From NCBI RefSeq assembly GCF_002101885.1, contig NZ_LQPS01000016.1:1-64000 (forward strand): DNA of 64,000 nt, read 5' to 3'. This stretch comes from Mycolicibacter senuensis (lineage in GTDB: Bacteria; Actinomycetota; Actinomycetes; Mycobacteriales; Mycobacteriaceae). Every line of letters begins with the position of its first letter. The first letter of the stretch is position 1. This document shows, one piece after another, positions 43,489-53,232 of the stretch. The position numbers were made by a program, and so were the translations under genes. Under the pieces are notes generated by a model, which saw nothing but the letters and a program-made list of their open reading frames with translations, did not search any database and had not been told where the DNA came from.

Positions 43489-45116
43489 CGGGTCTCTCCC
43501 CCGTTGGTTGCACCCAGCTCGGTGGTAGCGCGGCGAACGGGTCGTTGATCCGGCGCCAGCCCGTCGTGGGCCAGCAACGCGTCGGCGCGCGACAGCGTGG
43601 GCCCGAGGGCGAACTGCGACAGCACCGACCACGGGATGGGCACTGCGGGCCGGCTCAGCCCCAGCGCAGCCACGGTGTCACCGTCGGAACTCTCCGTGCC
43701 GCCCGGACCGCTCTCGGTGTTGACGCCGTAGCGCACCCCGGTGTCGGCGATCCAGAACAGCGGTCCCGTCGAGTGGTCTCCGGTCGGGTCGGCGCTGACG
43801 CTCTGGGCGAAGTAGCCGGTACCCGGTGCCAGCGCGACCCGGGCGGCGGTCCCGCCGACGCCGGCGCCGACCAGATCCAGGGTGCGGACACCGTCGCGCA
43901 GTGGCAGCGACGAGCCGGACAGCAGCGTCAGCGAGCTGGTGCTGGCCCCGGCCGGCCGGCTCCAGTGCGCGCAGGTGAGCGGGTCGTGCACCGCGTCGAT
44001 GACACTGACCGGCCGCTCGGGGAAGCGGGAGACGTCCAGCGCGTGCGACACCGGCAGCCGGGCGACGTCGTCGGCGCCGAGCAGCGGCGGCCGGTCCATC
44101 CCGTGGGAGTCGGTGTTGCGCAGCACCGCGGCGACCACTCCGGAGATCGGCTGCAGGCCATCCGGCAGCACCGCGTAGTAGCGCAGGGTTCCCTGCTCGT
44201 TGCCCTCCAGGGCGTGCGCCGCCACGACCGCGCCCACCGGCGCGCCCGCCGGCAGGTCGAACGAAGGCTTGTCGCCGGCGCCGGGGATCATCGGTGCACT
44301 CAGCGGGGGCGCCTCCGGGATCACGTTGAACAGGCCGGTCGAGATCGACCGCGGCGTGGGAACGGCGGCACCCTTCTCACCGAGCCCGAGCGCGCCGGTG
44401 ATGGCGCGGTCGGCCAGGTCGATCCGGCTGCGTTTGCCGTCCCAGAGCAGCCATGCCCCGGAACCGTTGTCGGCCAGCACCACCTGGTGCGCGTCGAGTG
44501 CGCCGGCCCGGGAGCCGCCGTCGCCCAGCGGTCCGCCGATCACCGTGACCCCGGCTTCCGAGCCGGCCACCGAGTCGCACACCGTCCAGTCCGCGTCGAG
44601 GCTGGTGTTCTGCACCATCCGTTCCGGAGCTCCGGGGATGCCGATCAGGTTGCCGCGCGGGATCTTGTCCAGCCCGGCACTTTTCACCGCGGTCGGATTG
44701 ACCGGGCGGCCGGCGATCAACCGCGCCGAGGTCAGGTTCAGCACCGGGTGCAGCTGTTCCCCGACCCGTACGTACAGCGCCGAGGTCGACTTGTCCGCCA
44801 GCACCGGGTCGTTGGCGGCTGCACTGTTGGGCCAGATCAGGGTGAACACGAAGCAGCCGCCGGCGACGGTGGCCAGCACCAGCAGACCCATGAGCACCGC
44901 GCGCGCCTGTGAGCGCAGCGGCTCCACCAGCATCCGGGTGTCGTGCAGGGCCACTCCCGAGGCGATCCGGCGCATCACGAAGCGCCAGCCGCTGACCTGG
45001 TGCTTCGTGACGAAACCGCGGCGGTATTCCACGCGGTCCGGGTTCTCGTTGACCGGGGTGCGCGACGCGAAGGAGCGTCGGTCCTCGTCGGGCCGGTCGG
45101 ACTGCGCGGCACTCAC
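43485..45116 (-). CDS. eccB3: EccB3, ESX-3 periplasmic/membrane subunit
   Basis: 543 aa from GTG ([15 protein letters not shown]). A short cytosolic N-terminus is followed by one transmembrane helix ([24 protein letters not shown], about 72-96), then a large periplasmic domain with the EccB repeats and a conserved cysteine pair (CDS, CAHW). Length agrees with Rv0283 (538 aa). The start overlaps the eccA3 stop (GTGA). Confidence 0.96.
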   Translation of the reverse strand: MSAAQSDRPDEDRRSFASRTPVNENPDRVEYRRGFVTKHQVSGWRFVMRRIASGVALHDTRMLVEPLRSQARAVLMGLLVLATVAGGCFVFTLIWPNSAAANDPVLADKSTSALYVRVGEQLHPVLNLTSARLIAGRPVNPTAVKSAGLDKIPRGNLIGIPGAPERMVQNTSLDADWTVCDSVAGSEAGVTVIGGPLGDGGSRAGALDAHQVVLADNGSGAWLLWDGKRSRIDLADRAITGALGLGEKGAAVPTPRSISTGLFNVIPEAPPLSAPMIPGAGDKPSFDLPAGAPVGAVVAAHALEGNEQGTLRYYAVLPDGLQPISGVVAAVLRNTDSHGMDRPPLLGADDVARLPVSHALDVSRFPERPVSVIDAVHDPLTCAHWSRPAGASTSSLTLLSGSSLPLRDGVRTLDLVGAGVGGTAARVALAPGTGYFAQSVSADPTGDHSTGPLFWIADTGVRYGVNTESGPGGTESSDGDTVAALGLSRPAVPIPWSVLSQFALGPTLSRADALLAHDGLAPDQRPVRRATTELGATNGGETR

Positions 45117-46945
45117 GCGTTCGCCTCCAGTCCCAGGCCACGCAGCAACGGCGTCACCGAGTAACGGACGTCTTCGGTCGTGATGGTCATGAGCTCCTCA
45201 TCGGTGAACACCCCGGTACCGGACTGCTCGGAGTGGTCGAGCCGGAACTCGCGCTCCTCTTCCGAGCGTTCGACCAGGTTTCGCACGAACCGGCCGTTGC
45301 CGGCGATGTCCAGGCTGCGCCGGGCGATCCCGTTGGCGTCGGGGTGCGACGCCTCGGCCAGTTGGCCGAACAATGTCTGCATCTCCTCGAGCGCGGACTC
45401 CTCGAAGCGACTGTCGCGCTGTTCAGCCATCTTGTAGGCGATCTCGACCAGCTCCGGCGGCTGGTAGGACGGGAAGTCGATGCTGCGGGTGAAACGCGAC
45501 CGCAGACCTTCGTTGGTGTCCAGGAACCGGTCCAGGTCGGCGCGGTAACCGGCGACGATCACCACCAGCCGGTCGCGGTCGTTCTCCATCCGCGCCAGCA
45601 GCGTGTCGATGGCGACCAGGCCGAAGTCGTTCTTGGCGCCGGTGGCCACCAGGGCGTAGGCCTCGTCGAGGAACAGCACCCCGTCCAGCGCACTGTCGAT
45701 GATCGCGTTGGTCTTGGCCTCGGTCTCACCGATGTGCTGACCGATCAGGTCGGCACGGTGCACCTCTTTGATGTTCTCTTTCTTCAGCAGCCCCAGGCCG
45801 CAGTAGATCTTCGCCACCACGCGGGCGATGGTGGTCTTGCCGGTCCCGGGCGGCCCGGCGAACACCAGGTGGTGGGTGCGTTGGCCGACGGCCAGTCCGT
45901 GCTGCTTGCGCACCACCTCCATGGCGACCGAGCTCTTGAGCCGCTGGACCTGGTTCTTGACCTCGGACAGGCCGATGAACTCGCCGAGTTCACGTTCGGC
46001 CTCGGCCAGCAGCTCGGCCTTGCGCTCGTGGGCGGCGGGGTCGACGAAGTCCTCGGCGCTCGGCTCGGTCTCGGGGTCCCAGGGGTCGGTGCGCGCCTCG
46101 ATCCGCGCCGCCGTGGTCGTGACGATCCCGAAGCTGGTGTCCAGCAGGGCCTGTTGGGCCTGCTCGTTCTCCGGGTTGGCGGCGTAGAGGTCCTGCAACA
46201 CCTCCTCGGCCGTCTCGTCCTCGCCCTGCGCCCGCAGGATCAGTCCCTTGGCCAGTGCCCCGTCGGTGGCCGCGACGGCGATCGGGCCGTCGGGCTCCTC
46301 CAGGTAGGACAATGCCGGGGCGTACATGCCCAGCCGGGCCAGGGCGATGCCCAGCGCGATCTTGGCGGCGTGGCTGAACAGCTCGTCGCGGTCGGGGTCG
46401 TTGACGATCGGGGTCAGCAGCTTGACCATGTCCGACCACCGTCCCGCGTGGTGGTTCACCGCGATCGCCATCCAGCGCGCGTCGTTCCAGTTCGGGCGCC
46501 GCGCGGTGATCGCGGCGACCAGCTCGTTGGCCTCCCCGCAGCGGCCGGCCATCGCCAGCTGGGCGGCGTGGGCGAGGTGGAAGTCGTCGGCCTCGGTGGC
46601 GCGCAGCTTCAGGTACAGCCCGGTGTCGTAGTGGAAACCCAGCGCGCCCTGCGGCAGGTCCAGTCGGCGTTGCAGCGCCCCGGCGCTCGCCGCGGTCTGC
46701 GAGACGACGGCCAGCACCCGCGGGGACTGGTCGCCGGCAGCGGCAAGGCCGGTCCAGGCGTCGCACTGTTCGTGCGCAACCCGGGTCAGAGCGGCGAAAC
46801 CGGTGCGGGCGGCGGCCAGGTCGGCCGGACGTTGCCGCTGGTAAACGGGGATGCCCAGGGCACGGCAGCAGGTGGCGAACCGGCTCAGGGTCTCCTCGTC
46901 GATCCGGGGCTGCGGCGCCAACAGAGCCGCGTCACCGTTGTTCAT
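45113..46945 (-). CDS. eccA3: EccA3, cytosolic AAA+ ATPase of ESX-3
   Basis: 610 aa. An N-terminal TPR-like helical half (about 20-280; LARLGMYAPALSYLEEPDGP) is followed by a CbxX/CfqX AAA+ domain with Walker A GPPGTGKTT (about 360) and Walker B LFLDEAYAL (about 420). Slightly shorter than Rv0282 (631 aa) at the N-terminus. EccA is thought to release EspG from PE/PPE substrates. Its ATG overlaps the stop of a 58-codon leader ORF, so its translation may be coupled to that ORF. Confidence 0.95.
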   Translation of the reverse strand: MNNGDAALLAPQPRIDEETLSRFATCCRALGIPVYQRQRPADLAAARTGFAALTRVAHEQCDAWTGLAAAGDQSPRVLAVVSQTAASAGALQRRLDLPQGALGFHYDTGLYLKLRATEADDFHLAHAAQLAMAGRCGEANELVAAITARRPNWNDARWMAIAVNHHAGRWSDMVKLLTPIVNDPDRDELFSHAAKIALGIALARLGMYAPALSYLEEPDGPIAVAATDGALAKGLILRAQGEDETAEEVLQDLYAANPENEQAQQALLDTSFGIVTTTAARIEARTDPWDPETEPSAEDFVDPAAHERKAELLAEAERELGEFIGLSEVKNQVQRLKSSVAMEVVRKQHGLAVGQRTHHLVFAGPPGTGKTTIARVVAKIYCGLGLLKKENIKEVHRADLIGQHIGETEAKTNAIIDSALDGVLFLDEAYALVATGAKNDFGLVAIDTLLARMENDRDRLVVIVAGYRADLDRFLDTNEGLRSRFTRSIDFPSYQPPELVEIAYKMAEQRDSRFEESALEEMQTLFGQLAEASHPDANGIARRSLDIAGNGRFVRNLVERSEEEREFRLDHSEQSGTGVFTDEELMTITTEDVRYSVTPLLRGLGLEANA

Positions 46946-47118
46946 GCGTGGCTCGCCCCTTCACCAAAATTCCCCAAGCTGACTCGGCTGAAGTTAGCAT
47001 TGCATAAGCTAACTGTCGAGGTCGGTTCGGACCATCGCCGAGTGGCCTGCATCACCGCATTCCACGCTCCTACGGCAGGTAGACCCGCCACGGGAGCACC
47101 GACAACGACCCGACTCAT
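46942..47118 (-). CDS. 58-aa leader ORF between Zur box and eccA3
   Basis: The frame runs ATG AGT CGG ... GCA TGA without interruption. It is preceded by an ideal ribosome site AAGGAGT six bases before the ATG (47125-47131), and its TGA overlaps the eccA3 ATG (ATGA). The product MSRVVVGAPVAGLPAVGAWN... has one cysteine and no recognised domain. The IdeR-like box lies inside it. It may be a real small protein or a translated leader that couples eccA3 expression to the Zur-controlled promoter. It is not part of the M. tuberculosis annotation I know. Confidence 0.55.
   Translation of the reverse strand: MSRVVVGAPVAGLPAVGAWNAVMQATRRWSEPTSTVSLCNANFSRVSLGNFGEGASHA
46994..47012. promoter_or_regulatory. 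IdeR-like iron box upstream of eccA3
   Basis: A 19-bp inverted repeat TTAGC-N9-GCTAA that agrees with the known IdeR consensus (TTAGGTTAGSCTAACCTAA) at about 14 of 19 positions by my count. It lies 50 bp before eccA3. ESX-3 is known to be repressed by IdeR with iron in M. smegmatis and M. tuberculosis. Confidence 0.65.
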
Positions 47119-47131
47119 AGCCCGACTCCTT

Positions 47132-47151
47132 ATTGAAAATGATTTTCGATT
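47132..47151. promoter_or_regulatory. Zur (FurB)-like zinc box upstream of ESX-3
   Basis: TTGAAAATGATTTTCGAT is a near-palindrome (TGAAAAT-G-ATTTTCG) matching the mycobacterial Zur box. It sits immediately before the ribosome site of the leader ORF. Zur control of ESX-3 by zinc is established in M. tuberculosis. The neighbouring sequence 47119-47211 contains no gene. Confidence 0.8.
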
Positions 47152-47211
47152 GCTGGAACGTTACCCCATTCGGGGCCTGTTGACGACAGTGGCTGACGTC
47201 ACTGAAGGCCC

Positions 47212-48120
47212 CTACCTTTTGACCGCCCGCACCAGCGAGTTCCGCGCCACCATCGGGCCGGCTTCGCTGTCCGGACCCGGTACGGGGCGGCCCAGGTCGC
47301 GCAGGTAATCCGCCAGCGGCGTGGCGGCCGCGGTCCAGCCCCGCTCGCCGAACCACTGATCGGCCGGCGCGCAGCGCTCGTTGTAGACGAGTTGGTGGAA
47401 GACACGGCCGTCGTCACCGGCGGCGACTTCGGCCTGCACCGCGGCTTGGAACACCTCGTCCGGCAGCGGGGTGCCGTCCTCGACCGCGACGTGGCTGCCG
47501 GGAGCCGCCAGGCTGTCGATGCCGGCGAACAGCTGCTCTTGTGCGTCGGCCGGAAGGTAGATCAACAGCCCCTCGGCGATCCACGCCGAGGGTTGGGTCG
47601 GGTCGAAGCCGGCGTCGCGGAGCGCCTGCGGCCAGTCCTCCCGCAGGTCGACGGCGACCTCGCGCCGCTCCGCGCCGGCCCGGATGCCGCGTTGGGAGAG
47701 GACGTAGCCCTTGAAAGCCAGCACCTGGGGCTGGTCCAACTCGAAGATGGTCGTCTGATCCGGCCAGTCCAACCGGTAGGCGCGGGAGTCCAGCCCGGCC
47801 GCCAAGATCACCACCTGCCGCACGCCCGCCTCGGCGACGCGGCGGAAGTAGTCGTCGAAGTAGTGGGTGCGCGCACCCTGGAAGTTGACGAAGTGCTCCC
47901 CGAAATCGCTGGTCAGCAGATCATGGTCGGGCAGGTCGCCCGCGAGCACCGCCGCCCAGTCGCCGCCGGACGTCCGGCAGAACAACTCGGCATAGGGGTC
48001 GACCGCCAATGGATCGGGCTTGCGGGCTTCCAAGGCCCTCGCCGTGGCCACGAACAAGGCGGTCGAACCGACACTCGTGGTGATGTCCCAACTGTCGCCG
48101 TCACTACGCATTAAAGGCAT
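47212..48120 (-). CDS. SAM-dependent methyltransferase (Rv0281-like)
   Basis: 302 aa, the length of Rv0281. It belongs to the mycobacterial TIGR00027 leucine carboxyl methyltransferase-like family: [23 protein letters not shown] at the N-terminus, the SAM-binding [15 protein letters not shown], and [11 protein letters not shown] in the middle. Methyl acceptor unknown. It lies between the two esxGH cassettes, in the same orientation. Confidence 0.92.
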   Translation of the reverse strand: MPLMRSDGDSWDITTSVGSTALFVATARALEARKPDPLAVDPYAELFCRTSGGDWAAVLAGDLPDHDLLTSDFGEHFVNFQGARTHYFDDYFRRVAEAGVRQVVILAAGLDSRAYRLDWPDQTTIFELDQPQVLAFKGYVLSQRGIRAGAERREVAVDLREDWPQALRDAGFDPTQPSAWIAEGLLIYLPADAQEQLFAGIDSLAAPGSHVAVEDGTPLPDEVFQAAVQAEVAAGDDGRVFHQLVYNERCAPADQWFGERGWTAAATPLADYLRDLGRPVPGPDSEAGPMVARNSLVRAVKR

Positions 48121-48198
48121 TCCAGTGACCCTACGCCGGAGTGGTCGGCGCGCGATCCCCGCTGGTCGCGGCGTGAACCACGCAGGTTTGTCGCGCCG

Positions 48199-48486
48199 TC
48201 ACCCCCACTTGGCGGCTTCGGCGGTGTCGCGGGCGTTCATCATCATCGTGTTGGTCTCATGCGTGGTCGCCATCGCGTGATAGGCCCGCACCAACTCCTC
48301 CATCACCTGATTCCACTGCACCTGCCAGGCCTGATACGTCATCCCCGTATCGCCCTGCCACGCCGCCTGCAACGCCGCCTGCTCACTGGCGATATCCGCA
48401 CCCACCGCCTGCAACGCACCCGCATAGCTATTCATCTCCCCGGCATGCGCCAACATCGCCGGGTAGTTGTACATAATCTGCGACAT
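48199..48486 (-). CDS. EsxH paralogue, second copy
   Basis: 95 aa, identical in sequence to EsxH of ESX-3 (including AWQGDTG). The role is analogous to EsxR-type paralogues of M. tuberculosis, but here the copy is unchanged. No PE or PPE gene accompanies it. The stop is TGA instead of TAG, marking the edge of the duplicated tract. Confidence 0.95.
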   Translation of the reverse strand: MSQIMYNYPAMLAHAGEMNSYAGALQAVGADIASEQAALQAAWQGDTGMTYQAWQVQWNQVMEELVRAYHAMATTHETNTMMMNARDTAEAAKWG

Positions 48487-48810
48487 CACACAAACCCCTT
48501 CTAAACCCCGGTGTAACCCGACGCCGCCGCCGCATCGGCAGCAACATACGTCGAACCCGCATCAGCCAGATTCACCTGCGCCATATCCAGCAACGCATTC
48601 ACCCGCGCCGCCATCGCCACAAACCGCGCATGCGACCCCTGAAACGCCGCCGCCGCCTCACCGACATGAAACGCCTGCGCCGACAACGCCGCCTGCTCCG
48701 CCTGCGCCATCGTCGACCGCATCAACGCCGCCTTGGCCCCAAACGCAGACTCCGAGGCCACCAACTGCGGAATATGGGCATCCAACATACTCATCGCCGC
48801 ACTCCCTTCT
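48203..48810 (-). repeat. esxG-esxH duplicated block, copy 2
   Basis: Direct-orientation copy of 37108-37715, 11,095 bp away, with 606 of 608 bases identical. Recombination between the copies would delete eccA3, eccB3, eccC3, PE5, PPE4 and the methyltransferase. Confidence 0.95.
48501..48794 (-). CDS. EsxG paralogue, second copy
   Basis: 97 aa from [10 protein letters not shown], identical to EsxG of ESX-3; a longer upstream frame to 48977 is not supported because GAAGGGAG precedes this ATG. One silent base difference from copy 1. Forms a two-gene unit with the adjacent esxH copy. Confidence 0.95.
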   Translation of the reverse strand: MSMLDAHIPQLVASESAFGAKAALMRSTMAQAEQAALSAQAFHVGEAAAAFQGSHARFVAMAARVNALLDMAQVNLADAGSTYVAADAAAASGYTGV

Positions 48811-48898
48811 GCTCTACCGGTTAGTCGCGTGGCGCACCGGTGCGGTTCCCGGGCACCGCGAACTATTCGCCGCAACAGCGCCGCCACGGCACCCTCCG

Positions 48899-48929
48899 AC
48901 GGTACGCCCGGCCGAGCACTCCGAGTCAA
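48899..48929 (-). promoter_or_regulatory. Possible promoter of the second esxGH cassette
   Basis: On the minus strand TTGACT (48929-48924) and TACCGT (48904-48899) are 19 bp apart, about 105 bp before the esxG copy. The spacing is slightly long. I see no Zur or IdeR box between 48795 and 49028, unlike the main ESX-3 promoter. Confidence 0.4.
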
Positions 48930-49028
48930 TACTTGCGGATCTATCGTCGGGAAACTGACAGGAGATACGACGTGCAAGCCCCGTATATATCCGCGATTGC
49001 GGCAGATGGAATGGCGCCCGGCCGGCGT

Positions 49029-49853
49029 TCAGCCGATGATGCGGTCGGCCCGGCTGTAGACGTTCATCGAGTCACCGCGCAGGAAGGCCACCAGGGTCAG
49101 TCCGGATTCGGTGGCCAGGTCCACGGCCAGCGACGACGGCGCCGACAGCGCCGCCAACACCGGTATCCCGGCCATCACCGCCTTCTGGGTGAGCTCGAAC
49201 GACGCGCGCCCACTGACCAGCAGCACGTACCCGGCCAGCGGTACCCGGCCGTGTTCGAGTGCCCAGCCGATCACCTTGTCCACTGCGTTGTGCCGGCCGA
49301 CGTCCTCGCGAACCACCCGCATCACCCCGCCCTCACCGACGTCGAACAGCGCCGCGGCGTGCAAACCGCCGGTGGTGGCGAAGACGTCCTGTGCGGCCCG
49401 CAACTGATCCGGCATCGCGGTCACCGCTTCGGCGGTGACGCGGACCGGGTCGTCGCCGGGGCCGTATCGGCTGGCGAGCCGCACCGCTTCCAGCGAGGCC
49501 TTGCCGCAGATGCCACACGACGAGGTGGTGTAGAAGTTGCGGGTGATGTCGACCTCGGGCGGCCGGACGTGCGGCGCCAACGTCACATCCAGCACGTTGT
49601 AGGTGTTGGTTCCGTCCGGGCGGGCGCAGTAGCGCGCGGTCAGCACGTCGTCACGACCGGCGATGATCCCTTCGGTGAGCAGAAAACCCTGCGCCAGCTC
49701 GATATCGGATCCGGGGGTGCGCATGGTGACCGTGAGCGGAACGCCGCCCAACCGGATCTCCAGCGGTTCCTCCACCGCCAGCGTCTCGGGTCGCTGCGTC
49801 GCGTCTCCGGCGGCCAGGTGGCTGACCCGTCGACGCTGCGTTATCCGGCTCAT
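49029..49853 (-). CDS. fdhD: FdhD, sulfur carrier for formate dehydrogenase
   Basis: 274 aa from [10 protein letters not shown]. The CGxC motif ([12 protein letters not shown], about residue 110-121) accepts persulfide and passes sulfur to the Mo-bis-MGD cofactor, a step required for formate dehydrogenase activity. C-terminal [16 protein letters not shown] and [14 protein letters not shown] are family signatures. Divergent from the fdh operon with 88 bp between. Confidence 0.95.
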   Translation of the reverse strand: MSRITQRRRVSHLAAGDATQRPETLAVEEPLEIRLGGVPLTVTMRTPGSDIELAQGFLLTEGIIAGRDDVLTARYCARPDGTNTYNVLDVTLAPHVRPPEVDITRNFYTTSSCGICGKASLEAVRLASRYGPGDDPVRVTAEAVTAMPDQLRAAQDVFATTGGLHAAALFDVGEGGVMRVVREDVGRHNAVDKVIGWALEHGRVPLAGYVLLVSGRASFELTQKAVMAGIPVLAALSAPSSLAVDLATESGLTLVAFLRGDSMNVYSRADRIIG

Positions 49854-49941
49854 CACTCCATCATCCCGGCTGTGGTTCATGTGCGTGCCGGTTGCCCCGT
49901 AACGGCGCGTGACTCGAGCGCAGCGGGACTACGCTGCAGGA

Positions 49942-52900
49942 ATGGTTCAGCGAAAATTCCTGGAGTGGCCGGTGATCCGGCAACTGCGCACCGGTGACGT
50001 GTTCGGCCGCGGGCCGGCGGTCACCTCCGAACGCACCCGCGCCACCGCGCCGCGAACCGCGACCGCCGACCGGGTGGTGCAGAGCGTCTGCCCCTACTGC
50101 GCGGTCGGCTGCGGGCAGCGCGTCTTCGTCAAGGACGAGAAGGTCGTGCAGATCGAGGGCGATCCGGACTCGCCGATCTCGCGCGGCCGGCTGTGCCCCA
50201 AGGGCGCGGCGAGTGAACAACTGGTCAACTCCCCGGGCCGGCAGATCACCGTGCTCTACCGGGCGCCCCGCGCCCGCGACTGGCAGCCACTGGAACTGGA
50301 CACCGCGATCGACATGGTGGCCGACCGGTTCATCGCCTCCCGGCGCGACAAATGGCAGGACCACGACGCCGACGGCCGGCCGCTGCGGCGAACCATGGGG
50401 ATCGCCTCGCTGGGCGGCGCCACCCTGGACAACGAAGAGAACTACGTCATCAAGAAACTCTTCACCGCCGCCGGCGCGATACAGATCGACAACCAAGCTC
50501 GTATTTGACACTCCGCCACGGTTCCCGGTCTGGGAGCCTCCTTCGGTCGCGGTGGCGCGACGCAAACCCTGCAAGACATGGCGAATGCCGACTGCATCGT
50601 CATCCAGGGCTCCAACATGGCCGAGTGCCATCCGGTGGGTTTCCAGTGGGTGGAGGAGGCCCGGGCCCGCGGCGCCACCGTGATCCACGTCGACCCGCGG
50701 TTCACCCGCACCTCGGCGGTGTGCGACAAGCACATTCCGATCCGGGCCGGCTCCGACGTGGTGCTGCTGGGTGCCCTGATCAACCACGTGCTCTCCAACG
50801 ACCTGTGGTTCGGTGAGTACGTGCTCGCCTACACCAACGCCGCGACACTGGTCCGTGAAGACTTCCGCGACACCGAGGACCTGGGCGGACTGTTCTCCGG
50901 GTTCGACCCGGAGACCCGGCAGTACGACCCGTCGAGCTGGGCGTATCAGAGCCGGGACGCCGGCGAGCACGACATCGGCTCGCCCGGCGGCGGCCATGAG
51001 CACGGCAGCAGCGCGTCGGCGCGCTCGGCCGGTGAGACGCTCGGCGCCGCCGGCCCGCCGCTCGACCACGCCCGGGTGCACCGCGACGAGACCCTGCAGC
51101 ACCCTCGGACCGTCTTCCAGATCCTCAAGCGGCACTACGCGCGCTACACGCCTGAGATGGTCCGCGACGTCTGCGGCATCGACCCCGAGCTGTTCGACTA
51201 CCTGGCGCGCGCCGTCACAACCAACTCGGGGCGGGAACGCACCACCTGCTTCGCCTACGCGGTGGGCTGGACGCAGCACACCCTCGGCGCCCAATACATC
51301 CGCACCGCAGCGATCCTGCAGCTGCTGCTGGGCAACGTGGGCCGGCCGGGCGGCGGCATCATGGCGCTGCGTGGGCACGCCAGCATTCAGGGCTCCACCG
51401 ACATCCCGACCCTCTACGACATGCTGCCCGGCTATCTGCCGATGCCCACGGCCGGCCGCGACGACACCCTCGGTGCGTACCTGGACCGAGTCGGGTCGAA
51501 GAGCCAGAAGGGTTTCTGGGCCGACGCCGACGCCTACCTGGTCAGCCTGCTCAAGGCGTGGTGGGGGGACGCCGCGACCGCCGACAACGACTGGGCGTTT
51601 GACTACCTGCCCCGGCTGACCGGAGCACACGGCACCTATCAGACCGTGACCGGCATGCTGGCCGACGAAGTGGAGGGCTACTTCCTGCTCGGCCAGAACC
51701 CGGCGGTCGGTTCGGCCAACGGCCGCCAACAGCGGTTGGGCATGGCGCACCTGAAGTGGCTGGTGGTGCGCGACCTGAACCTGATCGAGTCGGCCACCTG
51801 GTGGAAGGACGGTCCCGAGATCGCCTCCGGCGAGCTGCGCACCGAGGACATCGAGACCGAGGTGTTCTTCCTGCCGGCTGCCGGTCACGTCGAGAAAGCC
51901 GGGACGTTCACCCAGACCCAGCGGCTGCTGCAATGGCGCCATCAGGCCGTCGCCCCGCCTGGAGACTGCATCAGCGAGCTGGAGTTCTTCGTCGAGCTGG
52001 GCAACCGCATTCGCGCCAAGCTGGCCGGGTCGACCGATCCGGCCGACCGGCCGCTGCTGGATCTGGTCTGGGACTACCCCGTCGACGAGCACGGCGGCCC
52101 GGATCCCGAGGCCGTGCTGGCCGAGATCAACGGCCAGCAGTTGTCCGGTCCCGATGCCGGCCGGTGCGTCTCGGGCTTCACCGAACTGCGCGCCGACGGC
52201 ACCACGTCCGCCGGCTGCTGGATCTACTCCGGTGTGTACGCCCACGGCGTCAACCAGGCCGCCCGGCGGGCGCCGCACGGCGGGCCCGGCCGCAGCCAGT
52301 CGCAGTGGGGCTGGGCCTGGCCGGCCGACCGGCGGATCCTGTACAACCGGGCGTCGGCCGACCCGGACGGGGTGCCGTGGAGTGAACGAAAACGCTACAT
52401 CTGGTGGGATGCGCAAGCCGGCCGCTGGACCGGCGATGACGTACCCGACTTCGTGGTCGACCGCGCTCCGGGCGCCCGGCCGGATCCGGCGTCGGGTGGT
52501 CCGGACGCGTTGGCCGGTGACGACCCGTTCGTGATGCAGTCCGACGGCAAGGGCTGGCTGTTCGCGCCCAAGGGCGTGGTGGACGGCCCGCTGCCGACCC
52601 ACTACGAACCGCAGGAGTCGCCGATCGCCAACGCGGTGTATCGCCAGCAACGCAACCCCGCCCGAATCACGTTCCCGCGCAAGGACAATCTGTCGGCCCC
52701 CAGCGCCGGCGAACCGGGCGCGGAGGTGTACCCGTACGTGTTCACCACCTACCGCCTCACCGAGCACCACACCGCGGGCGGGATGAGCCGCTGGCTGCCG
52801 TATCTGGCCGAGTTGCAGCCGGAGATGTTCTGCGAGGTCTCCCCCGCACTGGCCGCCGAACGGGGCCTGCAGAACTACGGCTGGGCGACCATCATCTCGC

Positions 52901-53232
52901 CGCGGGCGGCGATCGAGGCCCGCGTGCTGGTGACCGACAGGATGACACCGCTGGTCGTCGGCGGACACACCGTGCATCAGATCGGCCTGCCGTACCACTG
53001 GGGTGTGGGCGGCGACGCCGTGGTGAGCGGGGACGCCGCCAATGACCTGCTCGGGGTGACCCTGGACCCGAACGTGCAGATCCAGGAGTCCAAGGCCGGT
53101 TCCTGTGACATCCGGCCGGGCCGGCGACCGCACGGCGCGGAGCTGCTGCGCCTGATCGCCGAATACCAAAGCCGTTCCGGGGCAACACCGGAGACCGGCA
53201 ACACCGCTATCGACCCGGAAAGGCGGGACTGA
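49942..53232 (+). CDS. fdhA: Formate dehydrogenase alpha subunit, selenoprotein (Sec189)
   Basis: 1096 aa if the in-frame TGA at 50506-50508 is read as selenocysteine; conventional ORF calling splits it at 50508. The start is MVQRKFLEW. The [4Fe-4S] ligands CPYCAVGC...CPKG lie near residues 50-90. The sequence QIDNQARI-U-HSATVPGL matches the Sec-His active site of FdnG/FdhF enzymes, and the molybdopterin domains follow in the same frame. A SECIS hairpin starts 11 nt after the TGA. No Tat signal is seen, so the complex may face the cytoplasm. The operon continues with the FeS and NrfD subunits; it oxidises formate to CO2. Confidence 0.94.
50506..50538 (+). promoter_or_regulatory. UGA(Sec) codon and bacterial SECIS element
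   Basis: TGA at 50506-50508 is followed by the stem GGTTCCC (50520-50526), the apical loop GGTCT (50527-50531) and GGGAGCC (50532-50538). The loop GGUCU and the GGUU at the stem base match the E. coli fdhF SECIS, which SelB binds. The hairpin lies inside the coding region, as in bacteria. Confidence 0.88.

Noticed and set aside
50506..50508. Nonsense mutation or pseudogene in the formate dehydrogenase gene
   Set aside because: The UGA aligns with the known Sec position, the SECIS hairpin follows, and the complete Sec machinery is adjacent.
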